Source: Trypanosoma brucei gambiense DAL972
Taxonomy: Eukaryota; Euglenozoa; Kinetoplastea; Trypanosomatida; Trypanosomatidae
Length of the DNA: 64,000 nucleotides
Assembly: GCF_000210295.1 (NCBI RefSeq)
Contig: NC_026741.1
Location: 248,001 to 312,000 of the forward strand
Direction: 5' to 3'
Shown: positions 53,292-63,963 of the stretch, in pieces
How the letters are laid out: every line of letters starts with the position of its first letter
Numbering within the stretch: position 1 is the stretch's first letter
Position numbers and translations under genes: made by a program
Notes under the pieces: generated by a model
What the model saw: the letters and a program-made list of their open reading frames with translations, nothing else
Database searches by the model: none
What the model was told of the DNA's origin: nothing

Positions 53292-53753
53292 TTAGTTCCG
53301 TAGCTTGTTGAAGTCGAATCTGTGCTCAGCGCCTTGTTTCAACTGCTCAGTTACGAACTGTAACCACGCAAGCTGGTTAACTCCCTCCTCGCAGTGGTGC
53401 GCGCTGATTCGCTTTAGTTCGTACTCATAGTCCTCCATCATCGTGCAAATACGACTGCGCATGAGCATCCCGCGACATGTGTACAGTATTCCATAGAGCA
53501 CAACACCCATACTAATAGCAGGGGGGAGGGGCCGTGTGTAGTAGACACTGTTCTTAAATATGTGACGTGGACCCCAGAGTCTGAACACCAGCATAACACT
53601 GGACGTTGTGAAGGTTACGCACCCCACAAGATAATACCACGCCCTGCTCTGATGGCGGGCCAACTGTTCCACCCGGTCGGCAACGTGGTGCCTCTGGCTT
53701 TGGGAAATCTCCGTAACATACTGTGAAAACTCCTGACCAACCTTTGACGACAT
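53292..53753 (-). CDS. Small two-transmembrane protein, function unknown
   Basis: The open frame runs up to 53813 (GTG) with an ATG at 53798. However, a nearly perfect pyrimidine tract followed by CAG ends at 53756, inside that extension. The ATG at 53753, two bases after the AG, is therefore the likely start (153 residues). A charged, probably helical N-terminus (QYVTEISQSQRHHVADRVEQ) is followed by two hydrophobic segments at about 38-59 and 76-95 with a short basic loop (GPRHIFKNS) between them. A charged C-terminal helix ends in FNKLRN. I do not recognise the family; hairpin membrane proteins of this size occur in ER and mitochondrial membranes. It is the first gene of the minus-strand cluster, next to the strand switch. 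Confidence 0.8.
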   Translation of the reverse strand: MSSKVGQEFSQYVTEISQSQRHHVADRVEQLARHQSRAWYYLVGCVTFTTSSVMLVFRLWGPRHIFKNSVYYTRPLPPAISMGVVLYGILYTCRGMLMRSRICTMMEDYEYELKRISAHHCEEGVNQLAWLQFVTEQLKQGAEHRFDFNKLRN

Positions 53754-53797
53754 TACTGAAAGAAAGAAAGGTAGAAAGAAAGAAAGAAGAAAATGCA
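53754..53797 (-). promoter_or_regulatory. Spliced-leader trans-splicing acceptor of the first minus-strand gene
   Basis: Read on the minus strand, this is a CTTT-repeat pyrimidine tract ending in CAG (AG at 53757-53756), then TA and the ATG. It predicts an exceptionally short 5' UTR of two bases plus the leader. Confidence 0.75.
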
Positions 53798-54208
53798 TCA
53801 AACCGGGCGACACACACAGTAGCGGAGATCAATCCCACGCGGGGAACCTCCTCGTTTTCAGGAGTCATACCATCACGCGAGGGGGTGCCCCGTATCGAGC
53901 CGGACCCCAAAGGGAAACTCGGAAATGCTGCGGAGGAAGCCAGGGACTCCGGGGTCCGCGGAGTCTGGACACCGTCGCCGACAGCCGAGTCTTCCACTAC
54001 GGGCAAGACGGCGGCGACCCCTACCACCGGCAGCCGCACCGCGCCGGCGATACAGTTGCGCGCTCACAGCACCACTGTAGGGGTGCCTCGCCCGTGTAGC
54101 CACAACCAGAGAGAAAGGGCAGCGGGGAGCCGACACAACTGCAGAAGGCTCTCGTCGTCAGAAAGTTCAACAGTGAAATGTAGAAGTGCCTTCTCTCTTC
54201 TCTTCTTG
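53758..54208. promoter_or_regulatory. Divergent strand-switch region, putative bidirectional Pol II initiation site
   Basis: The minus-strand cluster leaves to the left and the F-box gene to the right, and their predicted splice acceptors are only about 450 bases apart. The segment is more GC-rich than the gaps within the cluster and has no homopolymer or TA tracts in its centre. In trypanosomes divergent switches are typical Pol II start regions marked by H2A.Z/H4K10ac; that role is inferred from orientation alone. Two overlapping open frames of about 160 codons on opposite strands (53554-54039 and 53723-54211) probably reflect the GC content. Confidence 0.65.
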
Positions 54209-54211
54209 TAG
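54189..54211 (+). promoter_or_regulatory. Spliced-leader acceptor for the F-box gene
   Basis: A CT-rich tract followed by TTGTAG (AG at 54210-54211) lies 60 bases upstream of the ATG at 54272. It is the expected trans-splicing signal and supports plus-strand transcription here. Confidence 0.75.
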
Positions 54212-54271
54212 CCGTTCAATCCAAGGAATAGTAAGGGCACAAGGCACATTTTAGTTGGAGCGCGAAATAGC

Positions 54272-55333
54272 ATGGAAATGGCGGCGCCACCGCCGCCTGC
54301 CCGTAGGAGGCGGCAGCCTTTCATCACGTCTTTCCTTGAAAACGTATTACCGTTCCTACCGGCACGTGAGTTGCTTGTTTGTGCGACCGTATCCCGCACC
54401 TGGAGGGAGGAGTCTAGGGCACTTTCCATCTGGAGAGCGCTTCTAATCAGTAATCCACGGACAGTACAGTACGGGTATCAAGGGCTTACGCTAGGAGAGA
54501 TGCAAAAAATAGCCCTCCGAGCCGCTAATTTGTCGGACAACCGTGGTGACGCCGGTGGAGTCACTGACCAAGAAACCAGTGGAATGGAAGGAAGTGACTT
54601 CAGAGACAGTGAGGGAAGATCTGAGCCGTCCCTGGAGAACGCGAGAGGTAAGCAACGCAGACAATTCTCATCATGCGGAGGGGTCTCGACATTAGAAAGA
54701 GGTGCAATAATGACCCAGCGGACTGGTAGGGCCATCTGTGTCGAAACGAAAAGTTGTACCAACGATATACAGAAAACCTTCGAAACCGTTCAAACGTATA
54801 TCGTACATGTGAAAGAAAACGTTAAGTCAATTGCGTGTGTAATCGATGCACTCCGTCAGAAGGTACCAAGCAGTGAGTCTATTAAGTTTCATCAACAGTG
54901 TGTTGGGTTGTGGAAGAGGCTCAAAGTGTTCGAGGAGATTGTTATCGATTCGCTTGATGGTGAAACGGCATCACTAAGAGGACTTCGCAACTTTAAGCAG
55001 GTGGAGGTGGTGATGTCAGGACAAGTAGAATCGCAAGCTTACATCCAGTGGTGTTTTTTCAAGCAAGCACTTCCACTTGATGACACCTATTATGATTACG
55101 TAGACCTGCTGTATTCATTAGGTCCAGCCAGATATGGTCCCGCGATCGCGACTCTTTCAGAAATAGAGCTGGCCGTAGAGAGGATTCGAATGAACAATCA
55201 GCTTCAAACTGTCATCGATGGTGTGATCATGATGAAAAGTGTGGATATTGGAAGATTATGTTGGGAATCTTTGATGGCTTATGTAAACACAGAGAGGCGT
55301 GCAGCAGATCTTGGTGGACGTAGACCTGAATAA
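54272..55333 (+). CDS. F-box-like protein
   Basis: The product is 353 residues, with an ATG at 54272. It is the only supported plus-strand gene. After a P/R-rich start, residues about 21-60 read as an F-box: FLENVLPFLPARELLVCATV, then SRTWREESRALSIWRALL, with the LP, the L-x-x-V-C-x-x-W-like core and the closing W-x-x-L. F-box proteins recruit substrates to SCF ubiquitin ligases through Skp1. The middle (about 85-150) is acidic and disordered. The C-terminal 200 residues are helical (QTYIVHVKENVKSIACVIDAL, IKFHQQCVGLWKRLKVFEEI) with no WD or leucine-rich repeats that I can see, so the substrate-binding part is of unknown type. It has a good splice acceptor and opens the rightward unit. Confidence 0.85.
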   Translation: MEMAAPPPPARRRRQPFITSFLENVLPFLPARELLVCATVSRTWREESRALSIWRALLISNPRTVQYGYQGLTLGEMQKIALRAANLSDNRGDAGGVTDQETSGMEGSDFRDSEGRSEPSLENARGKQRRQFSSCGGVSTLERGAIMTQRTGRAICVETKSCTNDIQKTFETVQTYIVHVKENVKSIACVIDALRQKVPSSESIKFHQQCVGLWKRLKVFEEIVIDSLDGETASLRGLRNFKQVEVVMSGQVESQAYIQWCFFKQALPLDDTYYDYVDLLYSLGPARYGPAIATLSEIELAVERIRMNNQLQTVIDGVIMMKSVDIGRLCWESLMAYVNTERRAADLGGRRPE

Positions 55334-58300
55334 AATATTGGTTCAATTTTGTTTCTTTTTTGACTTCACTAACTAACCCCTTTTCCACTTGATGAGGTGG
55401 GTTCAGGAGCTCAAACCAAGAAAGCCATCAACTGGAAACACGATTGGCGCATATCATGAAGGTAATGTGTTTAAAAAAGATGGTAAATCGAAAAGCCATA
55501 CACCTATCAAGTTCGAGACGGAAAGTCACCAGCTGGAGTTATAAATAACTCAATAGGCGCCAAAGTAGAAAAAAAGGATGGACGCGTGGAATTGAGGAAG
55601 TGACCCGAGCGTATTTGCTTCGGTGTCCGTGTAAACATCCTGTCTACAGAATTATTAACAGAGTTTCGACACTTATCTGGACCCCCTTGCTTGATACACG
55701 TAACAACTGCTGTTATTCGATAACGGGTACTCACGTTAATTTGTTTTGTTTCTGCTCGGTAAAGTGTGCTCTTTTTTCATGTCCTACAAATCTAAATAAA
55801 GACCAATGTGCTTTACCTGTTTACGTTAGCCATCTTACAAATGAAATGCAAAAGAAACTTTGCATGTTATCATCAGTCGCCATTACCGACAGAACAGTTG
55901 AAACTACGTGATATGACGATACAGCGCATGAGTCATACTTTTTCTACTGTAAAGCAAGCAGCGAAACGTACAATATCATAGTCTAAAAATTCATTTCAAA
56001 GGAATTTGAAGATGTATTTCGAATCTGAACAACGATGGGGGATCAAAAATACTTCTTGATTAGTTAAATATTAAGACTGTTCAACAGCTACGCAAGAAGC
56101 AGGAGCTTTTGTGGATGCCCATTCCCTCCCCCGATTCGTAGGGTTAACAAGAAGAGGGTCAATCCGCATGGTGTAGTAAATCCCTTTATCAGCAGTTGTT
56201 GACTTGAGATGGACCGCATTTACTCACAAGTACATAAATTCGGATAGTTGAATTATCTGCTGTCACGATGGGACATTAGTTCACATGTAACGAACGTCCC
56301 AGGATAACGACAACAAATGTGGGTCCGTGAAAAAACGAGTTTTATACTGAGCGAAAGAATGTGCGTACATATCATCAGCATGAAATTATGTCCGACTCTC
56401 GTACAACTGACTATTTGGATGCGCCGCGGTTATACATATCCTCATCGAAATTTCTAAAGGGAGAGAACGGCTGGATCAGTGGCATGAAAATATTTGCAGC
56501 TTGTAGTGGGACGGAATGGCAATACTTCGCCCACAATGCTGGGCTTTGAAGGTCGTCATAACAACGGGAAACTGTTAGGAGAGCCTAGCTCAATCAAACC
56601 AATGTAAATTAAGGCGGTGTGCTGATACGCCTGCGAAGCGTACGGCCTTCTGAATATATACTTTTTAATTTCACTGTGTGGACACTGAGCAACTCACCAT
56701 AGACGACTAGTTTACTTCGAGTCGTGTTAGCATTATGAGGCGCCCTTCATTCTCTAGCCAGGTTATGTGGAGCAAAAACAAAAGCAACTGGGGGGGGGAA
56801 GTATGAAGGCGAAGTTTGGTGCTAGAACAGTATCAAATACAGTCGCGACGTTTGCGTCGGTTGCGCGCCAAAAACAAAACTATATCATGCTAATAAACAC
56901 TACTTAGCGGAAACGTCAGTATGACAGCGTGTCGACGTTCCCGATGCGCGGGTAGACGGGATCGCCGTCAGATCGATTCCAGAAGAATCCCATCATTCAC
57001 GTTCGGGGAAACTAAGACTCTGTTGACATGACGGTACGGGGAATTGTGGGAAAGGGTACTGAGTTTGCAGCGTCTTTCCTCTGTGAGAGCTGGGTTGCGT
57101 ATTCACCCTTACGGCAGTGGTGAGGAATCAGAGCACCTAACAGAGTGGCCACCCTACTTCAGATACTAATACTACAAAAAAAAAAGAAAAAGCAGGTATG
57201 TGGGAAGTGTCGATAAGAGTAACTTCCATATTTTTGCTTGAAGTTGAACATTGCGTCACATATGCACTTCTGGGGAGAACCCATACCTTTGTGAACCAAC
57301 ACAAACCGTGAGCGGTACTTTCAGACGTGGCGGGTGCATCCCCGGCACTGTTTTCTATTGTACGCCGCACAATAAGTAGCACCCCACCGAGCTACCAAAT
57401 GCAGAACTGCGGCGGATCGTCACGGATGAAAACACCAAAACACCGTATGAATTCGCATTGCTTGGCCCCAGTAAACGCTGCAACCCATGGAGTCCTTTGA
57501 TTCTTCCTTTGGAAATGTATAGAGGGGTGGAAACACTTGTTGCAGCTCTACTGCCCGGTTTGGGGTACGCCTCTGGTGTGAAGAAATAAACGGGTCGGGT
57601 TGGGTGCTTTCCATAGCGCGGTGAGAAACCATGACAGCTTCGTGTTAGTCGCTGCTCTCAGTACCGTCTCGCACAAAAGACCGCTGTGGTGACGAACGCC
57701 CTCCAGGGCCATATGCGCCAGCATATACATGCTGTACTAACTCTTCTCGCTTCTATTGTAGCGGACATACACCCCATCTAGATTGATTCCATGCTTGGAA
57801 GTTCCGTGCATCAGCACGCCTGCGGCGTAGTATGACCTCTCCCTCTGCGCATTTGAGGGCGAACAAAAAATAGTTACAAAGCGTCAATGCTGACGCTCCT
57901 GGGCAGTGACTTGGAGGGGCGTCACTTTGGTAAGGGGTCGGTCTGCTTCTGATGGCTCGTTGTACCGCTGACGGATATGTGATTGAACATATGGCGACCG
58001 TTCTGTCGAACTGTAGGGCTTCTGTTTCTGAAAGATGATACTTCATACCACGGCAACTCTCGGGGGATAGCTTCTTATTGAGCCGGCCTCTGGTGTGGAG
58101 AGTTACTCCCCTTTTTTTCTGTCTTGGTGACAGAAGTGCGGTGCGTCCACTGTGACAGTTGTGCACTGTATCGTGCCTGTGTCTGGGTGGGTAGAGGAAC
58201 GATGTGCGGGAGCGCTTTCTCTGTTGCTTATGTGCTCGGCTTCGTACTGCCTTTTGACTGGGAAAGTCGGTGTTTGGAGTGTGCTGCCGTACTTTGGACG

Positions 58301-61300
58301 GTGGGGATTCTACTGTCTCGCGGCTTAACAAAAAAAAAAAAAAATCGTACGGTGGCACAGTCCCTGCCCACTACGGTGGATTTATGCGGTCATTACAGGG
58401 CAAAGGGTTTCTGGTTTGGATGCAGCGTGTCGCCGCTGTGTGCGCGTCGCAAACCTACTAAACGTTGTCACTTCAGCGCTACACAACGCGTAAGCCAACG
58501 CACGCAGGAAACACTTCTCATCATCTCCACTGTGTTTCCGCGGTCCTTTGTTTACCTTAGAGGGCGTGTCACGGTAGAATTTGTTGATGTGGTTCGCAAT
58601 CTAATGAACTTGTCGAAAATGCTTAGCGGGGCTGTTTTAGGGTTTGAGACAGGGGGTCAGGTGCGGTTTTAAGTTCTGTATCGTATCTTAATCGGCGTGG
58701 CATCCCGCTCTGACCTCTGTTCCGCATCCATTGCATGCATTTCGCCTCATCTTCTTTGGCGGCGCACGCCTCCCTGGTATTGTCATGCAGGTGCCTTATT
58801 CCGTCCTGTGCGTCCCCGCCCCAAAAACGGAGCATAGCACTATTGGCGGCTCTCTTGAAATGGCTTATCGACTCTTCGAAGCTTCCACCCATGTGAACCT
58901 GTTATCTCTTGCAACAATGCGGGTGCGCACACCTCCCCTCAAACTCAGCAGCATACCTTCTGTGGTGGGTTTCCGGCTCCAAGTTATTTCCGCAGAGTAT
59001 GTGAGTGTTTAGTTGCATCAAGTGCGCCTTGTGTCGTCGTTTTGCCGGGGCGATGGTGTCGACCATTCACCCCACGTCCAGCTGCAGTTTTCTTTGGAGA
59101 CTCACTCTTCGGTACGCAGCACGAGTTGCATGCAAACGGCGAACAGACACAGGCGCGTAGCGTTCGAACGCGAAGGGGATCACTCATGTCCACTCCGCCA
59201 GGACCTGTCCCCTACGTCTCGAGAAATGAGCAAAAATCGACGAAGAGAAAGGCTTTTTGTTTGTGGTGTTTTCCTGCGCATACGAAGCTACTCACTTTGG
59301 GAAGCCCACGTAGTATGACAACGCTGTCTTTCCGGTGCCTAAACGTCGTCGCTCAAGTCCCCTGATGAACGTTACCATCGCAATGCTAAGTGTGGCTGGT
59401 ATATCTTAGTTAACTCTTCCTTCGGATGAAACTGCAGCCAGCTCCTCTTTTCGCATCATATGCGCTTCACCCCACAATATTGCACCATGCCACCGGGGTT
59501 TCATGGGAGAGATGACGTGGAATGGCAGATTGGGTGAAGGGTCAGGTAGGCATGACTCTTTCTGTGGCGGCGTATGGTGTTGATGTTTGGAAAGCTCTGC
59601 ATGATCAGTCGGTATCCTATACCCAGGTGCTGTGGGCGCAACGAATGCCAGGGGCGATGGAGAGTGGAAATATCAGTTTGTGTTCACCGCCGTGCCCTTC
59701 CTCTGAGAGAAGGTGCCACAAAGCACAGATCATCAATACTTCAACGAAGAGAAAATAAGCTCAGTTTGAAGTGTCGGCCGAGTGGTAATATCAAAATATC
59801 CCCCTACCCCACACTCCCTGCTTTCTTGGTGATTTAGCTCCGCAGCCACTCCGCCGAAACCTAATTCCGGTGGAGCGGAACGTTGACAGTTTGCCTCCCG
59901 TACCCAAAGGGCTGCGAGACCTGGACACAACACTGAGGCGATAGGCATCGCCAGGAGAAAAGGCATTTGTCTTAGTTATCACTGCGTTTGGTTGGGGAAA
60001 GGGCGTGTTCCCAATGCGGTGCTGCTACCCAAGGCACTTTTGTAGAACGCTGCTCATCGTTTGCTGTGCTTATCAAACCCGCCCCCTTACAAGCGAATGC
60101 CCACCAATCGGAGCCAGGGGCTGGCACTTCATCAAGGGGCTGCAGGATCTCAAACCACGTCGGCCGAAAGGTGGGGAACGCATTTCAAGGGATCACGACG
60201 CCGTTCGCTTGGAGACTTGTAATAGCGGGGGTTCAATGCCAAAAAGTTGCTCCGCGATGCCTTTCTTAACCGACCGGGACGTCACAGAACATGAAACAGC
60301 GGCAGCGGCGCGTAGTGTTTGGCGAATAATAACCCCACCCCATTTTTAACATCTTTAGCAGTCCTCTCTGGGGCTATGGCTGCCAGGCGCCAACGATTTC
60401 ACTATGAAGAACGGTTGTGAGGCTCGAAGTTAGTGTTTGTGAGTGTTTGAACCTCTTCGACACGCTGCTGCACCCGGGATGAGGCAGAATAACCAGTGTG
60501 CCCACGGTGAAAAAATGGCGGGACGTCGGCACAAGAGGCGGTTAAAGGATGCCAAATCGCCTGTCAAAACTAGTCGTTTTTTTTAAACCAAGGGTGCATC
60601 TCACTGAGGCCGACCAAGTGGCAGTGACGAGCCCCTTTACCAAGGCGCATTTACCACAATGGTCCCTAAAAGAGGGCGCTAACACACCCAAATACTAGCA
60701 CCACCGAACTATAAGGCATCGACCAAACACTTTTTTGGCTGGTGGGAACTTCTTGCCATCGACAGCTACGCCCCAGCCCACAAAGGTTTTTAAGGTAAAT
60801 CCAGAAACGTTGGAAACGGGTACATTGTGCGAAGTACACGAGGAGGTCGTGCACGCAGCCGTCGCACCGCGAGAGTTAAGGGCCTCACCTACAGATGGAG
60901 GACGACAAAAACAAACTTGCGGGAACCAGCTTTCCCAGATCGTCACAGTACGCGGGGCACGGAAAGCGAGTGCGCCGGAATGTCGGATGATGTTCAACCA
61001 GTGACTTCTCATCCACTTTGTGGAGCCCATTTGTCAGCGGCTTTATTGCCCAACCGACCACACAACACCAATCCAAGGGTGGCACCTCCTTTCCCACTTC
61101 CGAGATGAAGACTGCCACTTATAACAACGACCCTTTCCCTAAACCACCCTTGGTTTCCGAACACACGCACCTCCGAGGACATAAGCTAGGAAAATACAAC
61201 CACCAATGTGCCGCACCCGGCAATACCACGGCATACCTACAAATATTCCAAGACCTTCTGCATATATGAACGAATAGCTGCCAGGTTGGACGCCCCAAAG

Positions 61301-61490
61301 GGCGGAAGTGCATCACACCACGAGGCACGCAACCTCTCGACACCAGTGCTGAAAAGCACAACCCTGTTGCCGGCACTTGCAAACCAACTGGTGTCACCAC
61401 AAGCACTTCGACGAGCTGGTTTAAAAAAATCCGGCCAGCCGTACGACAACACCTTTAAACATGAAGGGGGACGTCATGCCGCATCCATCA
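55334..61490. other. Gene-poor 6.2 kb between the F-box gene and the 5S array
   Basis: No frame here reaches a convincing gene. The longest are about 200 codons (57753-58358 minus; 58124-58672 plus, which opens at TTG). Both are Cys/Arg-rich, and the two overlap each other antisense. Base composition is balanced, unlike the AT-rich gaps to the left, so this may be decayed coding or retroelement sequence, but I recognise no endonuclease, reverse transcriptase, RHS or VSG motif. A CT-rich tract plus AG at about 57741-57762 and another near 58108-58132 (plus strand) resemble splice acceptors without a long frame behind them. No tRNA T-arm or other RNA gene was found by eye. Confidence 0.5.
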
Positions 61491-62001
61491 GTTAGAATAT
61501 TTAGACAAAACATTGGGTTATTTGTTAAAAATAGATCCACAACAACATAGTTGAAGTATAAACAAAAGATCGCCAAATACAGATTTTGAAGGGAAAACTT
61601 CGCGATGCACAAACATCAGAAACAACAGAGCTCCACACACTCTTCAAACCACTTCACAGTCAGCGCACCAGCGTCACATCGCAACCGTCACCCCTCCAAT
61701 TGGGCATAACCCCGCTACAAACAACAATAAATTACCAGCCGCACGCGTGCAAGATAAAACAACGACAACGATCACATATCACACACTTCGACCGATCCCC
61801 ACAAATCCGAAAAAAAAAAAAATTACCTAAGCATATTCATTTAAAAACATGCGACAAAGAAACAAGTAAAATAAAACAATCACACAAGAGATCGCCCAAT
61901 AACAGAAAAAAACGAAAATAATAATTCGATAACATCATTTAAATATCAAAACAAAAAGGAAAAATAAACCAAATAATTCAAAAGAATAATATATATAACA
62001 A
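61491..62001. other. AT-rich segment at the edge of the 5S array
   Basis: About 500 bases with strong A-richness on the plus strand, particularly after 61800 (A-runs, AAATAAT, ATATATA), end where the 5S repeat homology begins at 62002. No gene is supported. It may be the unique array border. Confidence 0.6.
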
Positions 62002-62350
62002 TTCCGATACACATCTATTATTCCATACAAAAGGGTAGGAAAGCAAGTTATGAAGTTTCCCTGCCTCCTTCCCCATTTTTCCCTCCTTCCTTGCTGTCTT
62101 GTTGTCAGCCCTGTGCGCAAAAATTACCGTTATTGTATATGAGATCGGCCATGGTGGTAGAAACTTTTTCCGGGAGTATGGTCAGTGTGTATTTCCTCTT
62201 GTATTTGCTTGTGTTTATGCGTGTGTGTGTTTGTGCTGGAGCCGAAGGGAGAGAAGGGGAACTTTTAACGGCAACCAGACAGTGAAGAAACTTAGAAACG
62301 GACGATTGGCATAGATTTAACACAAGTTGAATGACGGCTGCAGCTCTAGG

Positions 62351-62356
62351 AAAAAA
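62351..62356 (-). terminator. RNA polymerase III terminator of the 5S gene, unit 1
   Basis: A T6 run on the minus strand lies four bases after the 5S 3' end. The same run recurs in the other units at +741 and +1481. Confidence 0.8.
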
Positions 62357-62360
62357 GTTT

Positions 62361-62482
62361 GGGAGAGTACAACACCCCGGGTTCCAGCGCCATCACTGAT
62401 CGCCGTACTAACGAGGCCTGTGGCCGCTTAACTTCACAAATCGGACGGGATATGGTGCATTCGGCCAAGTATGGTCGTACCC
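62361..62482 (-). rRNA. 5S rRNA: 5S ribosomal RNA, array unit 1
   Basis: Read on the minus strand it starts GGGTACGACCATACTTGG and ends GTACTCTCCC. The two ends pair as helix I (GGGTACGAC with GTTGTACTC). The internal Pol III control region is present: TTAAGCGGCCACAGGCC near the A box and CAGTGATGGCGCTGGAACCC in the C box. A run of six T at 62356-62351 on the minus strand just past the 3' end is the Pol III terminator. The 3' end is uncertain by two or three bases. Confidence 0.95.
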
Positions 62483-63101
62483 GACGTCCGGTAAACCGAA
62501 TGCGTGCATTTATTCCGATACCCGTCAAACTTGTTCATGAGGGATTTGAAGTGTAGGAGACGCGAAAAAAAAAAAAAAAGAAAAGAAGAAAAGCACCTTT
62601 CTTACCACTCCATACCATCCCCCCTCCAGCACCTACAGACACCATTTCCATCACACTACACCACACTAAAAAGTGGAAGAAAACATAACTTTCCTCTGAG
62701 TCCGGAGTGGGTGGGGGAGGTTGGGGGCGGATGAAACAGCCGTTCCGATGCACATCTATTATTCCATACAAAAGGGTAGGAAAGCAAGTTATGAAGTTTC
62801 CCTGCCTCCTTCCCCATTTTTCCCTCCTTCCTTGCTGTCTTGTTGTCAGCCCTGTGCGCAAAAATTACCGTTATTGTATATGAGATCGGCCATGGTGGTA
62901 GCAACTTTTTCCGGGAGTATGGTCAGTGTGTGTTTCCTCTTGTATTTGCTTGTGTTTATGCGTGTGTGTGTTTGTGCTGGAGCCGAAGGGAGAGAAGGGG
63001 AACTTTTAATGGCAACCAGACAGTGAAGAAACTTAGAAACGGACGATTGGCATAGATTTAACACAAGTTGAATGACGGCTGCAGCTCTAGGAAAAAAGTT
63101 T

Positions 63102-63223
63102 GGGAGAGTACAACACCCCGGGTTCCAGCGCCATCACTGATCGCCGTACTAACGAGGCCTGTGGCCGCTTAACTTCACAAATCGGACGGGATATGGTGCA
63201 TTCGGCCAAGTATGGTCGTACCC
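63102..63223 (-). rRNA. 5S rRNA: 5S ribosomal RNA, array unit 2
   Basis: Identical in sequence to the unit 1 gene over its whole length and 741 bases from it, with the same helix I ends, internal control region and T-run terminator. Confidence 0.95.
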
Positions 63224-63841
63224 GACGTCCGGTAAACCGAATGCGTGCATTTATTCCGATACCCGTCAAACTTGTTCATGAGGGATTTGAAGTGTAGGAG
63301 ACGCGAAAAAAAAAAAAAAGAAAAGAAGAAAAGCACCTTTCTTACCACTCCATACCATCCCCCCTCCAGCACCTACAGACACCATTTCCATCACACTACA
63401 CGACACTAAAAAGTGGAAGAAAACATAACTTTCCTCTGAGTCCGGAGTGGGTGGGGGAGGTTGGGGGCGGATGAAACAGCCGTTCCGATGCACATCTATT
63501 ATTCCATACAAAAGGGTAGGAAAGCAAGTTATGAAGTTTCCCTGCCTCCTTCCCCATTTTTCCCTCCTTCCTTGCTGTCTTGTTGTCAGCCCTGTGCGCA
63601 AAAATTACCGTTATTGTATATGAGATCGGCCATGGTGGTAGCAACTTTTTCCGGGAGTATGGTCAGTGTGTGTTTCCTCTTGTATTTGCTTGTGTTTATG
63701 CGTGTGTGTGTTTGTGCTGGAGCCGAAGGGAGAGAAGGGGAACTTTTAATGGCAACCAGACAGTGAAGAAACTTAGAAACGGACGATTGGCATAGATTTA
63801 ACACAAGTTGAATGACGGCTGCAGCTCTAGGAAAAAAGTTT

Positions 63842-63963
63842 GGGAGAGTACAACACCCCGGGTTCCAGCGCCATCACTGATCGCCGTACTAACGAGGCCT
63901 GTGGCCGCTTAACTTCACAAATCGGACGGGATATGGTGCATTCGGCCAAGTATGGTCGTACCC
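63842..63963 (-). rRNA. 5S rRNA: 5S ribosomal RNA, array unit 3
   Basis: Identical to units 1 and 2, 740 bases from unit 2. The complete gene is inside the window, but its upstream spacer is cut by the window end. Confidence 0.95.

Noticed and set aside
53723..54211. Overlapping frames of about 160 codons on both strands in the strand switch
   Set aside because: Opposed to each other in GC-rich DNA, lying between the splice acceptors of the flanking genes; probably chance.
57753..58358. Minus-strand frame of about 200 codons in the gene-poor stretch
   Set aside because: Arg/Ser/Pro-rich, overlapped by an equally long plus-strand frame, with no motif. It includes an A-run translated as a Phe tract.
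58124..58672. Plus-strand frame of 182 codons with an acceptor-like tract in front
   Set aside because: It begins with TTG; the first ATG (about 58202) leaves 156 Cys-rich residues and a Lys tract from a homopolymer. No family features; kept only as a signal to check.
60230..60250. GGGTTCAATGCC read as a possible tRNA T-arm
   Set aside because: No matching stem on either side and no A box upstream at tRNA distance.
56880..61450. Possible ingi/DIRE or RHS retroelement relic
   Set aside because: Balanced composition and broken frames would fit, but no endonuclease, reverse transcriptase or RNase H motif could be read, so it is not called.
62359..62556. 65-codon frame repeated in each 5S unit, and other short frames in the array
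   Set aside because: It runs antisense across the 5S rRNA gene and the start of the spacer; repetition comes from the array.
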